Assembly (NCBI RefSeq): GCF_001425605.1
Contig: NZ_LMRG01000028.1
Location: 186,001-250,000 of the forward strand
DNA: 64,000 bases
Reading direction: 5' to 3'
From: Rhizobium sp. Leaf453
GTDB taxonomy: Bacteria; Pseudomonadota; Alphaproteobacteria; Rhizobiales; Rhizobiaceae
The translations under genes and the position numbers were made by a program. Positions within the stretch are counted from its first letter, which is position 1. Each line of letters begins with the position of its first letter. Of this stretch, positions 9,031-17,593 are shown one piece after another. The notes under the pieces were generated by a model. It saw only the letters and a list, made by a program, of their open reading frames with translations. It did not search any database and was not told where the DNA came from.

Positions 9031-9717
9031 ATGTCGGCCAACATCATTCGTGGCGGTATCGCCGCTCTTTTTCTTTTGGCGACGACGAGCCTTGTCATCG
9101 CCCATGGCGATGTCGCGCCGCAGCCGGTCAATACCGATGCCTTGCCGGAGGTGGGTGAGGAGTGGCTGACCGAAAACCCTTACCGCGAAGCGAAGGCCGG
9201 GCACGACACCTGGCTCAAGGCCGTGGAGATCGGCTCTTCCGGATTTAATCAGAACTGCGCGCGCTGTCATGGCCTCGGCGCCGTTTCCGGAGGCCTTGCA
9301 CCGGATCTGCGCTTTCTGGAGGCTGAGGAAGCGGGCGACGAGTGGTTCATCGAACGGTTCCGCCATGGCTACACGCAGGACGGTACGACCAAGATGCCAG
9401 CCTTCGGCGACATTCTGGGCCAGAAGGCGGCCTGGGCTATTCGCACCTATGTGGAAACGCGGCCCGAGGACGGTGCGCTCGACGCTCACGCCAAGCGTCT
9501 GCACGAGATCCGGGACGAACTGGGCAGTGGAAAGGTCGCTGCTGCGACGGAACTGAAGAAGGAACTGGAGACGATCGCCACCGAGGTGAAGACGGCATCC
9601 GGAGCTCCGATTGCCGACAGCGTCACCTACGAAGCCGCACGCATCCTCTCTGACGCGCCTGAGAGCTGGAAGAAGGCGGCGGAAGTGCTCACGGTCGGCC
9701 TTTCCGCCACCGAGTAA
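9031..9717 (+). CDS. Cytochrome c (PedF-like electron acceptor of alcohol dehydrogenase)
   Basis: A 228-residue periplasmic cytochrome with a signal peptide (GIAALFLLATTSLVIA) and one haem site CARCHG; the axial Met is probably in TKMPAFGDILG. It resembles the c550-type PedF cytochromes that take electrons from quinoprotein ethanol dehydrogenases. A C-terminal stretch of about 90 residues, mainly helical, follows the haem domain. GGGAGGACAAT precedes the start. It is divergent from the PQQ ABC operon and 11 bp before the MxaJ-like gene, so the two right-hand genes are co-transcribed. Confidence 0.88.
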   Translation: MSANIIRGGIAALFLLATTSLVIAHGDVAPQPVNTDALPEVGEEWLTENPYREAKAGHDTWLKAVEIGSSGFNQNCARCHGLGAVSGGLAPDLRFLEAEEAGDEWFIERFRHGYTQDGTTKMPAFGDILGQKAAWAIRTYVETRPEDGALDAHAKRLHEIRDELGSGKVAAATELKKELETIATEVKTASGAPIADSVTYEAARILSDAPESWKKAAEVLTVGLSATE

Positions 9718-9728
9718 GGGCGGCCGTG

Positions 9729-10622
9729 ATGCGTCGCGCTCTCCTGGCCCTTGCAATCGGCGTCGCTCTTCCGGGCGGCGCTTTCGCGCGTTGCGAGGAC
9801 TACACGCCCCAACCAAAGCCGCAGAACACCTTTGCCCAGGATGTGGGGCGGGATTTCGACCGGATCATCGCGGAGGGTTGGATCGAGTTCGCCGTCTATG
9901 CGGATTATGCGCCCTGGTCCTACGAGGAGAAGGGCAGGACCGTCGGCGTCGATATCGAGATCGGCCGGCTGATCGCCAAGGCACTCGGTGTCGAGGCGAA
10001 GTTCCGCCTCGTCGGTGCCGGCGAAAACCTCGAGGCCGACCTCCTCAACTATGTCTGGAAGGGGGCGGCTATCGGTGGCCGCGTCAGCGACGTGATGTTG
10101 CATGTGCCCTATGACAGTGCGCTCGTCTGCCGTATCGAGCAGGTCACCTTCACCGGGCAATACGCGACTGAAAACATCGCGATTGCCTATCGCGCCGCCG
10201 AATATGAGGAAAAGGGGCCGACGCCGCCGTTCTTCCGGTTCGATCCGGTTGCCGTTGAAAACGACTCGATTGCCGATTTCTACCTGACTTCGCTGATCGG
10301 CCCTGTCGACAAGATTCACCGCTATAGTTCGGCGGCTGCAGCGATGGAGGGGCTCGCCGACGGCGAAACAAAAGCGGCGATGGGACCGCGCGCCGAGCTG
10401 GAGGCAGGCGTGGTGAGGCATCCGGACCAAGGGCTGAAAGTGCATTCGCCATCGCTCGTGGGGTTCGCGCGGGGTAGTTGGACGGTGGGTGTTGGAGTGA
10501 ACTTCCAGCACAAGGATCTCGCCTATGCCGTTGATGAGGCCATCGCCAATGCACTTGCCGATGGGCAGATCGCCGATATCTTCAAGCAGCACGGCCTCAC
10601 ATTCACGGTGCCGCAAAGGTAA
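9729..10622 (+). CDS. MxaJ/XoxJ-like periplasmic solute-binding protein
   Basis: A 297-residue exported protein of the family 3 solute-binding fold (WIEFAVYADYAPWSYEEKGRTVGVDIEIGRLIAKALG) with an N-terminal signal peptide. Proteins of this kind (MxaJ, XoxJ) accompany methanol and lanthanide-dependent alcohol dehydrogenases and are thought to help activate the enzyme rather than import a solute. A GTG at 9726 directly before the ATG is an alternative start. It ends 58 bp from the convergent ApbE gene with no clear hairpin between them. Confidence 0.82.
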   Translation: MRRALLALAIGVALPGGAFARCEDYTPQPKPQNTFAQDVGRDFDRIIAEGWIEFAVYADYAPWSYEEKGRTVGVDIEIGRLIAKALGVEAKFRLVGAGENLEADLLNYVWKGAAIGGRVSDVMLHVPYDSALVCRIEQVTFTGQYATENIAIAYRAAEYEEKGPTPPFFRFDPVAVENDSIADFYLTSLIGPVDKIHRYSSAAAAMEGLADGETKAAMGPRAELEAGVVRHPDQGLKVHSPSLVGFARGSWTVGVGVNFQHKDLAYAVDEAIANALADGQIADIFKQHGLTFTVPQR

Positions 10623-10680
10623 GTCTTGCCGGTGAGAGCGGGTACGAGAGGACGATTTGGTTCTTTCGGATACCCAAGGT

Positions 10681-11556
10681 TCAGAATGTGAAGACATTGC
10701 CGGCGAGGTCGACCGCCGTCACGCGTGTCACATCACCGGACCGGCGCAGCGTCGCACGGATTTCTGCGGAGGGCATCAGGCAGAAAGCGGTGGAAAAGCC
10801 GTCTGCGATCGCCGCGCTTTGCGCTTCCACCGAAATGGTCGACCAGCAGGGCAGTTCGCCTTGCGGACCGAGGATGTGAAAGGCGCTGCCCAGTCGCATG
10901 GCTGAGGGGCTCGATGTCGCGATGGCGGTGCCGGCAAGCTGCCGGACGGCGACCTGTCCGATAGACGGGTCTTCGACCGCAACGCTGAAGGACCCGCCGA
11001 GGGCGGCAAACTCTCCCATTTCGACAAGGGCCTGGCCATAGCCAGCCTCGCGCAACAGACGCCGAACCCGATCTGCGGCATAGCCCTGTGCGATTCCGTT
11101 GAGGGTCAGCGCCTGTCCTTTATCCAGTCGCACAGGCGGACCGGGCCGCACCCGCTGCCAACCGATCGCGCCGCGCTCCTGTCGAGTGTCGCGCCCTTCG
11201 GCGAGTGCGCGCCAGAGTGGCTGGACTGTTGGGTCAAACCGCCCGCCGGTCGCCTGGTGCACCTGACCGGAAAGGCGAAGGAGATCGGAAAGGACGGGAG
11301 GGACGTCATCCAGGCGGCCCGTGGCGTTCAACCGGTTGATCGCGGAGTCTGTCTTGAACAGGCTCGCAGCCGCCTCGACTTCCATGAGCGTGGCGCTGAT
11401 CATTCCGGCAATGGTCTGCGCGAGCCCGCGCGGGCCGCGCAGGTCCACCCGAACCATGCCGCCGAGCATGTCTGCCTGCCAGGTGGTCACTTCGGCTTTG
11501 GCGATACCCGGAAAAGCTGCAGCCGCGGCGATGAAGAGAAAACGACGACGGTTCAT
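10681..11556 (-). CDS. apbE: FAD:protein FMN transferase (ApbE family)
   Basis: A 291-residue exported enzyme that covalently attaches FMN to Thr/Ser residues of extracytoplasmic proteins. Family signatures are LTLNGIAQGYAADRV and the FAD-binding EMGEFAALGGSF; a Tat-like MNRRRFLFIAAAAAFPG leader opens it. The ATG at 11556 overlaps the stop of the NosR-like gene (ATGA) and has GGAGGC upstream. Its likely client is that neighbour, which carries a flavinylation-type motif. Such NosR/ApbE pairs usually belong to nitrous oxide reductase loci; here the context is alcohol oxidation. Confidence 0.88.
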   Translation of the reverse strand: MNRRRFLFIAAAAAFPGIAKAEVTTWQADMLGGMVRVDLRGPRGLAQTIAGMISATLMEVEAAASLFKTDSAINRLNATGRLDDVPPVLSDLLRLSGQVHQATGGRFDPTVQPLWRALAEGRDTRQERGAIGWQRVRPGPPVRLDKGQALTLNGIAQGYAADRVRRLLREAGYGQALVEMGEFAALGGSFSVAVEDPSIGQVAVRQLAGTAIATSSPSAMRLGSAFHILGPQGELPCWSTISVEAQSAAIADGFSTAFCLMPSAEIRATLRRSGDVTRVTAVDLAGNVFTF

Positions 11557-13655
11557 GCCCTTGCCTCCGTTCTTGATACAGGAAGGGCTGGCCGTTTGCG
11601 CCCAGCAAGCACCAGCGGCACGCATTGCGTTGGGTCATCGTGGATCGATACGCAGTCGAGGCACTGGAAACATTCGGAATAGGCGATGGCGCCGGACTTG
11701 CGAATAGCGCCGTAAGGGCAGCGGACGCGGCACAGCTGGCAGGGCGTGCCGCATTCGAGACGTCGGGGAATCCAGTTGCGCAGGCGCAGGAAGCCCCCGA
11801 GCGCCATCAGGGCGCCAAGGGGGCAGACGTAGCGGCAAAACCCCTTGAATGTCACCATGGCAAGCAGAAGCCAGAATGCAGCGTAGGCGACATAGTACCA
11901 TTCGCGCTGGAAGAGTGTGGTGACGGCGGTCTTGAATGGTTCGATCTCGGCGGCCGTCTCAGCCTTGTCCGGCGCGATGAAGGCGACGGTCACGAGAGCT
12001 GCGAGCGAGAGCCAGGTGCCGGCTTTCAATCGTCGGTCCCAGATGGGAGACGGATTCCATTGCGGCAATCGCAGTAGCCGGCCGATATGGTGGGCGAACT
12101 CCTGCATGGCGCCGAAGGGGCAGAGCCAGCCACAGAAGAAGCCACGCCCCCACAGCACGAAGCCGACGATGGCCGCACCCCATATGAGCAGCGAGAAGGG
12201 ATCATAGAGCAGAACCGCAAGATTGCCGCCTCCGCTGGCCGTTCTCAGCAATGCCAGCGGGGTAACGATCGACAGCTGCCCCTGGCCCCACCAGCCGACG
12301 AACCCGACGACACCAGCGAGAAAGACAAGGCGCGCCGGGCGCAGGACCTTTGGTGCGGCAAGCTCCTGCATGCCCGGCCCGACCGCGCCGAGAAGGCCGG
12401 CGAGCATCAGGCTGAGCAGCGCCATGTCCCATTTGCGATCGATGATGGATGCCTGCCATGGCGGGCGCACCGTGGGTGCCTCGGGATGCACGAAGAAGGT
12501 GGCATCAGCCTTCAGGGAAAGCGGAAAATGTGTCGATCCCATTTCCGGTTTCAGCATGCCGTGCGCGCGCACGGCTTGTGCGGAAAGCGTCCATTCCCGG
12601 GTTGGATCGAAGCCGAGGCGCCGGTCGATCCTTAGGATCATCGTCGTTCCTTGGGGCACGCCGTCCAGCGTTTCGACCGTCATGTCGGCATCGCGCAGCG
12701 CGACCGGCAAACCGTCCTGAACGGCCGCCAACCGGTCCGGTGCCGTATTGCGCACGAAGTCCGTCGAGACGAGATGGTGGCGTCCCGCATCGATGACAAG
12801 GATCGGCTCATCGTCGGGCGAGACGCCCAACAGGCGCTGGAGATCGGCAAGGCTCTCCTCACCGAGCACAGCCCGTGCGATGGACGGCGGCCCGATGTCG
12901 ATGACCCACAGATCAAGAAAGAAGCTTGATGGATCGTCCGTCGCCTCCGGGTCATCATCGGCCCAGATCGTTCCCTTGAATGCCGCGTCGAGTTCTGCGT
13001 TTGTCACCTTGAGGTTCCGCGCCAGCCCACGCTCGACAAGCATTGTCCAGTCGAATGCCTCGATAATGGCTGGATCGGGATGCACGGGCGGACCACTCGT
13101 CACGCCCTGCATCTTCTCCCGTGCGACGGCGAGCGTTGCGGCGAGAATGGATTCATGCGCGATGCGGACAGATGCCGTGGCCTTGGTCACGCCATCGAGG
13201 AAAACGAGATCTGATCCACTGCCCCCCGCGCCATACGGCGTGCCCACAACCATTGGCTCGCGGATCGAGTGCCCGCGATACTGCTCGAGGAAGGCGCGCA
13301 GTGGCGCTTCGCCAAGACCTGAAACGAAGATCGGTTCGTTGTGAGAAACGAGTTTGACGTCGAGGAAACGGCCGTCGCGGTCTATCGTCACCAGCATGTT
13401 GATGGGCGCGCCGGAAAAGCCGGGAAGCGGAGCAAGCGGCCCCGTCTCGAAGACATATCCCGCTTCCGCCCCGCCAGAATTGAGCAAGGTCCAGACGCCT
13501 TTTTCGTTCACTGGTTCGCCGAGCGCATAGGGCGGCACGATCATGCGCGCAATCGCCTCCCGGTCGAGCGGTAGGGCAAAAACGCGACTACAAAGAATGA
13601 GATAGACGATCAAAGCGCCTAGCAACGCAAAATGCCGCGCCAGCCCTTTTTCCAT
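11553..13655 (-). CDS. NosR-like FMN-binding, membrane polyferredoxin protein
   Basis: A 700-residue inner-membrane electron transfer protein. The N-terminal half is periplasmic with an FMN_bind domain; SGSDLVFLDGVTKATAS fits the covalent flavin-attachment pattern (D-G-x-T-x-A-T). Five to six membrane segments follow, with two CxxxCP pairs (FFCGWLCPFGAMQEF and GFCRYVCPLGALMAL). The C-terminus has 4Fe-4S ferredoxin motifs CQLCRVRCPYGAI and CFQCLDCVSIHDDPTQC. Together this is the NosR/NirI architecture. GGGAGGG precedes the start. No nosZ or other nos gene lies in the window, so a role in moving electrons between quinol or cytochrome and the PQQ alcohol system is inferred from its operator. Confidence 0.85.
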   Translation of the reverse strand: MEKGLARHFALLGALIVYLILCSRVFALPLDREAIARMIVPPYALGEPVNEKGVWTLLNSGGAEAGYVFETGPLAPLPGFSGAPINMLVTIDRDGRFLDVKLVSHNEPIFVSGLGEAPLRAFLEQYRGHSIREPMVVGTPYGAGGSGSDLVFLDGVTKATASVRIAHESILAATLAVAREKMQGVTSGPPVHPDPAIIEAFDWTMLVERGLARNLKVTNAELDAAFKGTIWADDDPEATDDPSSFFLDLWVIDIGPPSIARAVLGEESLADLQRLLGVSPDDEPILVIDAGRHHLVSTDFVRNTAPDRLAAVQDGLPVALRDADMTVETLDGVPQGTTMILRIDRRLGFDPTREWTLSAQAVRAHGMLKPEMGSTHFPLSLKADATFFVHPEAPTVRPPWQASIIDRKWDMALLSLMLAGLLGAVGPGMQELAAPKVLRPARLVFLAGVVGFVGWWGQGQLSIVTPLALLRTASGGGNLAVLLYDPFSLLIWGAAIVGFVLWGRGFFCGWLCPFGAMQEFAHHIGRLLRLPQWNPSPIWDRRLKAGTWLSLAALVTVAFIAPDKAETAAEIEPFKTAVTTLFQREWYYVAYAAFWLLLAMVTFKGFCRYVCPLGALMALGGFLRLRNWIPRRLECGTPCQLCRVRCPYGAIRKSGAIAYSECFQCLDCVSIHDDPTQCVPLVLAGRKRPALPVSRTEARA

Positions 13656-13704
13656 GACCGTTCCCTCCCACTCCGATTTCTATGCACACGCCCCAGCGCC
13701 GCCA

Positions 13705-13720
13705 TACGACCAAGGTCGCG
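13705..13720. promoter_or_regulatory. Operator between the NosR-like gene and the ABC permease
   Basis: TACGACCAAGGTCGCG contains the inverted repeat GACC-AA-GGTC and matches the sites at 2441-2512 and 8929-8972. It lies about 50 bp from both divergent starts (13655 leftward, 13767 rightward). Confidence 0.65.
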
Positions 13721-13766
13721 GATCGTTCGGATGCGCCGGTGGGTATAGTCGAGAAAGGAGATTTCA

Positions 13767-14621
13767 ATGGCTGGGACGCAAACCGAGCCCCCCGCATCGG
13801 GCATCGTCTTCATTCTATCACTGGCACTGTTCGGCCTGTTCTGGGCCGTCCTTGCCATGCTGAAGGCGGACCCGACCGTTCTGCCGGGACCCGTCGATGT
13901 CGCACGTATCTTCTGGTCGGAAACAGCTTCCGGGCGCCTGCCGCGCGAGCTTGCGGCGACTTTGCTGCGCGTCACTGTTTCCTTCCTGTTGGCCATGACA
14001 GCGGGAAGCCTGCTTGGCTATCTGCTCGGCCGCTATCGAACATTCAACCGCTGGGCCGACCCGTGGGTAACGATCTTCATGAACCTGCCGGCACTGGTGC
14101 TGATCGTGCTCTGTTATCTCTGGATCGGACTGAACGAACTGGCCGCTATCGTGGCGGTGACGCTGAATAAGACGGCAATGGTGATCATCACCATCCGCCA
14201 GGGTGTGCGCGCCTTCGATCCCGCGCTGGAGGACCTCGCGATTGTTTCCCGCCTTTCCCGCCGCGATCGGTTGCGCCATCTCGTCGTGCCGCAACTCGCT
14301 CCCTGGCTGGCGGTTTCGGCACGCAACGGCATAGCCGTGATCTGGAAGATCGTGCTGGTTGTCGAATTCCTCGGCCGCTCCAACGGTATCGGCTTTCGCG
14401 TCCACCTCTATTTCCAGCAATTCGAAACCGGCCATGTTCTCGTCTATTCACTCGCTTTCGTCGCTGTCATGCTGGTCGTGGAGCACGGCATCATCCAGCA
14501 CTGGGAGGCCCGATCCGTTCGCTGGAAACGCCCCCCCGAAGGCTGGGGAACTCAGCTCGAGATAACGATTTCTGACGTTTACTCGATGCTCTTAAAGTCG
14601 GCGGCTTCCTCAAAGGTTTGA
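13767..14621 (+). CDS. ABC transporter permease, NitT/TauT type
   Basis: A 284-residue permease of the SsuC/TauC family with six hydrophobic segments, TLLRVTVSFLLAMTAGSLLGYLLGR near the N-terminus and the EAA-like loop EDLAIVSRLSRRDRLRHLVVPQLAPWLAVSARNGI. AGAAAGGAGAT precedes the start. It is the only permease in the window that fits the binding protein (2563) and ATPase (3509). It is separated from them by 9.6 kb but carries the same operator. The C-terminal 25 residues beyond the membrane domain look unconserved. Confidence 0.85.
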   Translation: MAGTQTEPPASGIVFILSLALFGLFWAVLAMLKADPTVLPGPVDVARIFWSETASGRLPRELAATLLRVTVSFLLAMTAGSLLGYLLGRYRTFNRWADPWVTIFMNLPALVLIVLCYLWIGLNELAAIVAVTLNKTAMVIITIRQGVRAFDPALEDLAIVSRLSRRDRLRHLVVPQLAPWLAVSARNGIAVIWKIVLVVEFLGRSNGIGFRVHLYFQQFETGHVLVYSLAFVAVMLVVEHGIIQHWEARSVRWKRPPEGWGTQLEITISDVYSMLLKSAASSKV

Positions 14622-14751
14622 GAGACGCACAGCAAAAGCAGCTCTAGGCGCCCGTTGCCGTTATTCACCTTCGCGCAAGAACTCCTGAAAACCGTCAGTC
14701 TGCTATTTGAGTAGTCATGGATCGGCTCCTCTTCGTTCAAAGACACGTAAT

Positions 14752-15012
14752 TCACTTTGCATCCCCGGCGAAATACGCGGCCCCATTGCTGTCTTTAGTG
14801 CCCGGCATAGCAAACTTGTTCTTCCATTCGGACAGAGAATGCTGGCTAACCCCGAGCCGCTGCGAAACATTCGCAATCGGATAGCCTCGCTCCGTGATCT
14901 GACGCACTGGCCATGCTGAAAATCTTCGCTGAAATTTGATTGCTCGCGATGCTATTCTTGCCCCAAAGTTGGGAAAGAAGGCGTCGAAAAATCCAAGGGT
15001 ATTCAGATTCAT
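14752..15012 (-). pseudogene. IS3-family transposase OrfA remnant
   Basis: The frame contains VRQITERGYPIANVSQRLGV, then SQHSLSEWKNKF, the helix-turn-helix of IS3/IS911-type OrfA proteins. The sequence before and after is unrelated, there is no ribosome site, and no matching OrfB follows in the same orientation, so this is a decayed fragment. It marks the boundary between the PQQ locus and the sugar/polyamine region. Confidence 0.6.
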
Positions 15013-15080
15013 CTACAATACCAAGCGGCTAAACTCAGTTCATGGCGATCGATTGCCAATGGAATTTGAAACCCAAGTAG
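15006..15080 (+). pseudogene. IS3-family OrfB C-terminal remnant
   Basis: The plus frame reads FIYNTKRLNSVHGDRLPMEF, which resembles the end of IS3-type OrfB integrases (YNxxRxHSxLGYxSPxxFE). Only this tail is present, on the strand opposite to the OrfA remnant next to it. That suggests rearrangement or two different decayed insertions. Nothing else is seen in 14622-15232. Confidence 0.5.
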
Positions 15081-15232
15081 CCCTGCCGGTGGCTTATTTG
15101 AAGCGCCCCGTGGTCCAGCCTCAGGGTGTACGCGATCCTTGTGTCAAAGGCGGCAGGTAAAGTTCTGTGGGATCGGCTGCTTAAATTCAAGTGATGGCTG
15201 GTGTATTTGCGGCCGTAGACCTCCTTCTACCA

Positions 15233-17554
15233 TTACGGGCTGTGGTCAAGTTCCGCCAATATGGCGGCGATGTCTTCTTTTCGAACACTATCGCCGATGA
15301 ACCAACTGAGAGTGTCGTAGAAACCGAGAAAAGATCCGCGCACCTTGTCGAGGAGGCTGCTTGCCTCGCTATCCTTGATCGAGAGCTTCGCTGCCAGAAA
15401 TCGGCGCAGCACCGCATCCGCCTGTGGATGGGAAAAAATCAACGATGGGGGCGACTCCGGAGAAAGATTTGACGGCAGGAACGTTTGGCGATGGCACGGC
15501 AGGGTCTGACTGAGGCGGATATCACGCGACGAGGCAGCTGCTTCGATGACAAAAGCTTCGGCGTCCAGGACCCATGCGAAACGCGCGGTGTCGCGATACT
15601 GAAAATCGCGTGGACCAAGCGGAAGCGTCACGGTTTTCGCTTCGCCGGGGCGCAGATGTACCTTTGCAAAGGCCTTGAGTTCCCTGATTGGTCGCTTCAA
15701 GCCGGGCTTGACCGGACGGATGTAGAGTTGGACGATTTCCTTGCCCGCCACAGCGCCGGTATTTCGGACCGTGACATGCGCGGTGCAATGGCTGCCCGGT
15801 GCGATGACGCCGATATCGAGTGTGATGTCTTCATAGGAAAAGGTCGTGTAGCTCAAGCCGTGGCCGAAAGGGAAAAGTGGCTCGATCGCCTTCAGATCGT
15901 AGAACCGATATCCGACGAAGATGCCTTCGCTGTATAGATGGCGGCCATGTTCGCCCGGATAGGTGTGCCAGCCTGGAATATCTTCGATCCGCACGGGCAT
16001 GGTTGCCGACAGCTTTCCGCAAGGATTCTGTTCGCCGAACACGATTTGAGCGATGGCTTCGCCGCCGCCCTGGCCGGGGTAAAAACATGCCAGAACGGCA
16101 TCCACGCTCTCGATCCAGGGTGCCTCCACGGCATCGGGCATGGACAAGATGACGATAACGCTTCGTCCCGCGTCAGCCAGTGCCTGAATGATCGCATCCT
16201 GGCCTGCGGCCAGCTTCAATGTGTCACGGTCATTGCCTTCGCCATGTCGGCTTTTTTCATTTTCGGCAAAGACGATTGTGACATCGGCGTCCCGCGCGGC
16301 CTCGACCGCTGCTGTCAGGGCGGTTTTGGACGGCAGATGGCGGACGTCGAATCCGGCACCGGCGCGCGCTGTGATTTGTGTCAGCGGACAATCGACGCGG
16401 TAGGGATTGGTCGTGGCAGATCCTGACCCCTGGATGATTGGCTCGAGGGCGCTGTCGCCGATGACGAGAAGACGGCGCAATGCCTTGGGATTCAGCGGTA
16501 AGACGCTTCCCCGGTTCTTCAGCAGCACGATCGATTCCGCAGCAAGCTGACGCGATAGTTGGTTATGCTCGTCGAGATCGACCGCCGTATCCGGCCGCTC
16601 GTTGGCCTTGCACAGACGGACGAATTGCAGGAGCGTCCTGCAGGCCGCATCTACGGCGTCGGGTGGGACATCGCCGCCTTCGATGGCCGCGAGCAATTGC
16701 TGCTTGCGCGGCTTGCTCTCCGGCATGTCCAGCATCGTTCCGGCGCGCAGGGATGCGGCACGGTTCTTGACGGCGTGCCAATCGGAGATCACCAGCCCGT
16801 CATATCCCCACTCGTCCCGCAACACCTTGGTCAGCAGCCAGTGGTTTTCGGCCGCCTGCACGCCGTTGAGCAGGTTGTAGGCGCTCATGACGGTCCACGG
16901 TGTGCTCTTTCCGATCGCACGTTCGAAACCGGCGAGATAGATTTCCCGCAAGGCTCGTTCATCAACATCCGAACTTGTCGCGGTTCGGTCGATTTCGGAA
17001 TTGTTGCAGGCGAAATGCTTCAGCGAGGCGCCGACTCCGCCGTCCTGAAGTCCGGAAATCAGCCCTGCGGCGAGATCACCATTGATGACCGGATCTTCCG
17101 AATAATATTCATAGGCCCTGCCGGCGAGCGGCGTGCGGCGGGTGTTGATACCCGGCCCGAGCAGGAGATTGACACCAAAGCTCTGGCACTCCGCGGCAAG
17201 TGCCACCCCCATGCGATAGGCGAGGTCGATATCCCAAGAGCAGCCAAGGAGATTGCCGTTTGGAAAGCAGGTTGCCGGCCGTGTCGTCCCGAACATGTCG
17301 CTTCCGTCACCGGCTTGCTGATTGACGAGTCCCAGGAATGCCTGGAGGCTGTTCTCATCGCTGTCGCCGGCATCGATCTGAGTGGTCGAATATCGGACAC
17401 CGTACGTGCCGTCGGTCATGACAATCGACGGGATGCCGAGTCGCTCGATGCCGGCGGTTTTCCAGAGGCCACGACCGCTCAGAAGATCGACCTTCTCGGC
17501 CGCCGTCATCTGATCGACAAGCGAGATGATTTCGTCGTCCGTGGGATGGAACAT
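15233..17554 (-). CDS. Glycoside hydrolase family 3 beta-glucosidase-like enzyme
   Basis: A 773-residue protein with the GH3 layout: N-terminal barrel (NLLLGPGINTRRTPLAGRAYEYYSEDP, KHFACNNSE), catalytic nucleophile Asp in GLVISDWHAV, the second alpha/beta domain (AAESIVLLKNRGSVLPL, GDSALEPIIQGSGSA) and a C-terminal fibronectin-like domain (GHGLSYTTFSYEDI, VRNTGAVAGKEIVQLYI). No signal peptide, so it should act in the cytoplasm on imported glycosides. About 85 residues follow the fibronectin domain, rich in charged helices (SIKDSEASSLLDKVRGSFLG). It is the last gene of a leftward block; the MarR gene starts upstream at 18082. Confidence 0.92.
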   Translation of the reverse strand: MFHPTDDEIISLVDQMTAAEKVDLLSGRGLWKTAGIERLGIPSIVMTDGTYGVRYSTTQIDAGDSDENSLQAFLGLVNQQAGDGSDMFGTTRPATCFPNGNLLGCSWDIDLAYRMGVALAAECQSFGVNLLLGPGINTRRTPLAGRAYEYYSEDPVINGDLAAGLISGLQDGGVGASLKHFACNNSEIDRTATSSDVDERALREIYLAGFERAIGKSTPWTVMSAYNLLNGVQAAENHWLLTKVLRDEWGYDGLVISDWHAVKNRAASLRAGTMLDMPESKPRKQQLLAAIEGGDVPPDAVDAACRTLLQFVRLCKANERPDTAVDLDEHNQLSRQLAAESIVLLKNRGSVLPLNPKALRRLLVIGDSALEPIIQGSGSATTNPYRVDCPLTQITARAGAGFDVRHLPSKTALTAAVEAARDADVTIVFAENEKSRHGEGNDRDTLKLAAGQDAIIQALADAGRSVIVILSMPDAVEAPWIESVDAVLACFYPGQGGGEAIAQIVFGEQNPCGKLSATMPVRIEDIPGWHTYPGEHGRHLYSEGIFVGYRFYDLKAIEPLFPFGHGLSYTTFSYEDITLDIGVIAPGSHCTAHVTVRNTGAVAGKEIVQLYIRPVKPGLKRPIRELKAFAKVHLRPGEAKTVTLPLGPRDFQYRDTARFAWVLDAEAFVIEAAASSRDIRLSQTLPCHRQTFLPSNLSPESPPSLIFSHPQADAVLRRFLAAKLSIKDSEASSLLDKVRGSFLGFYDTLSWFIGDSVRKEDIAAILAELDHSP

Positions 17555-17593
17555 GGGAGAGCTTTCAATTCCTGTGGGGCGAGCGGAGGCGGC

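Noticed and set aside
10681-13655. A denitrification (nos) locus
   Set aside because: NosR-like and ApbE genes occur, but no nosZ, nosD, nosF, nosY or nosL gene lies nearby, and the shared operator points to the alcohol system.
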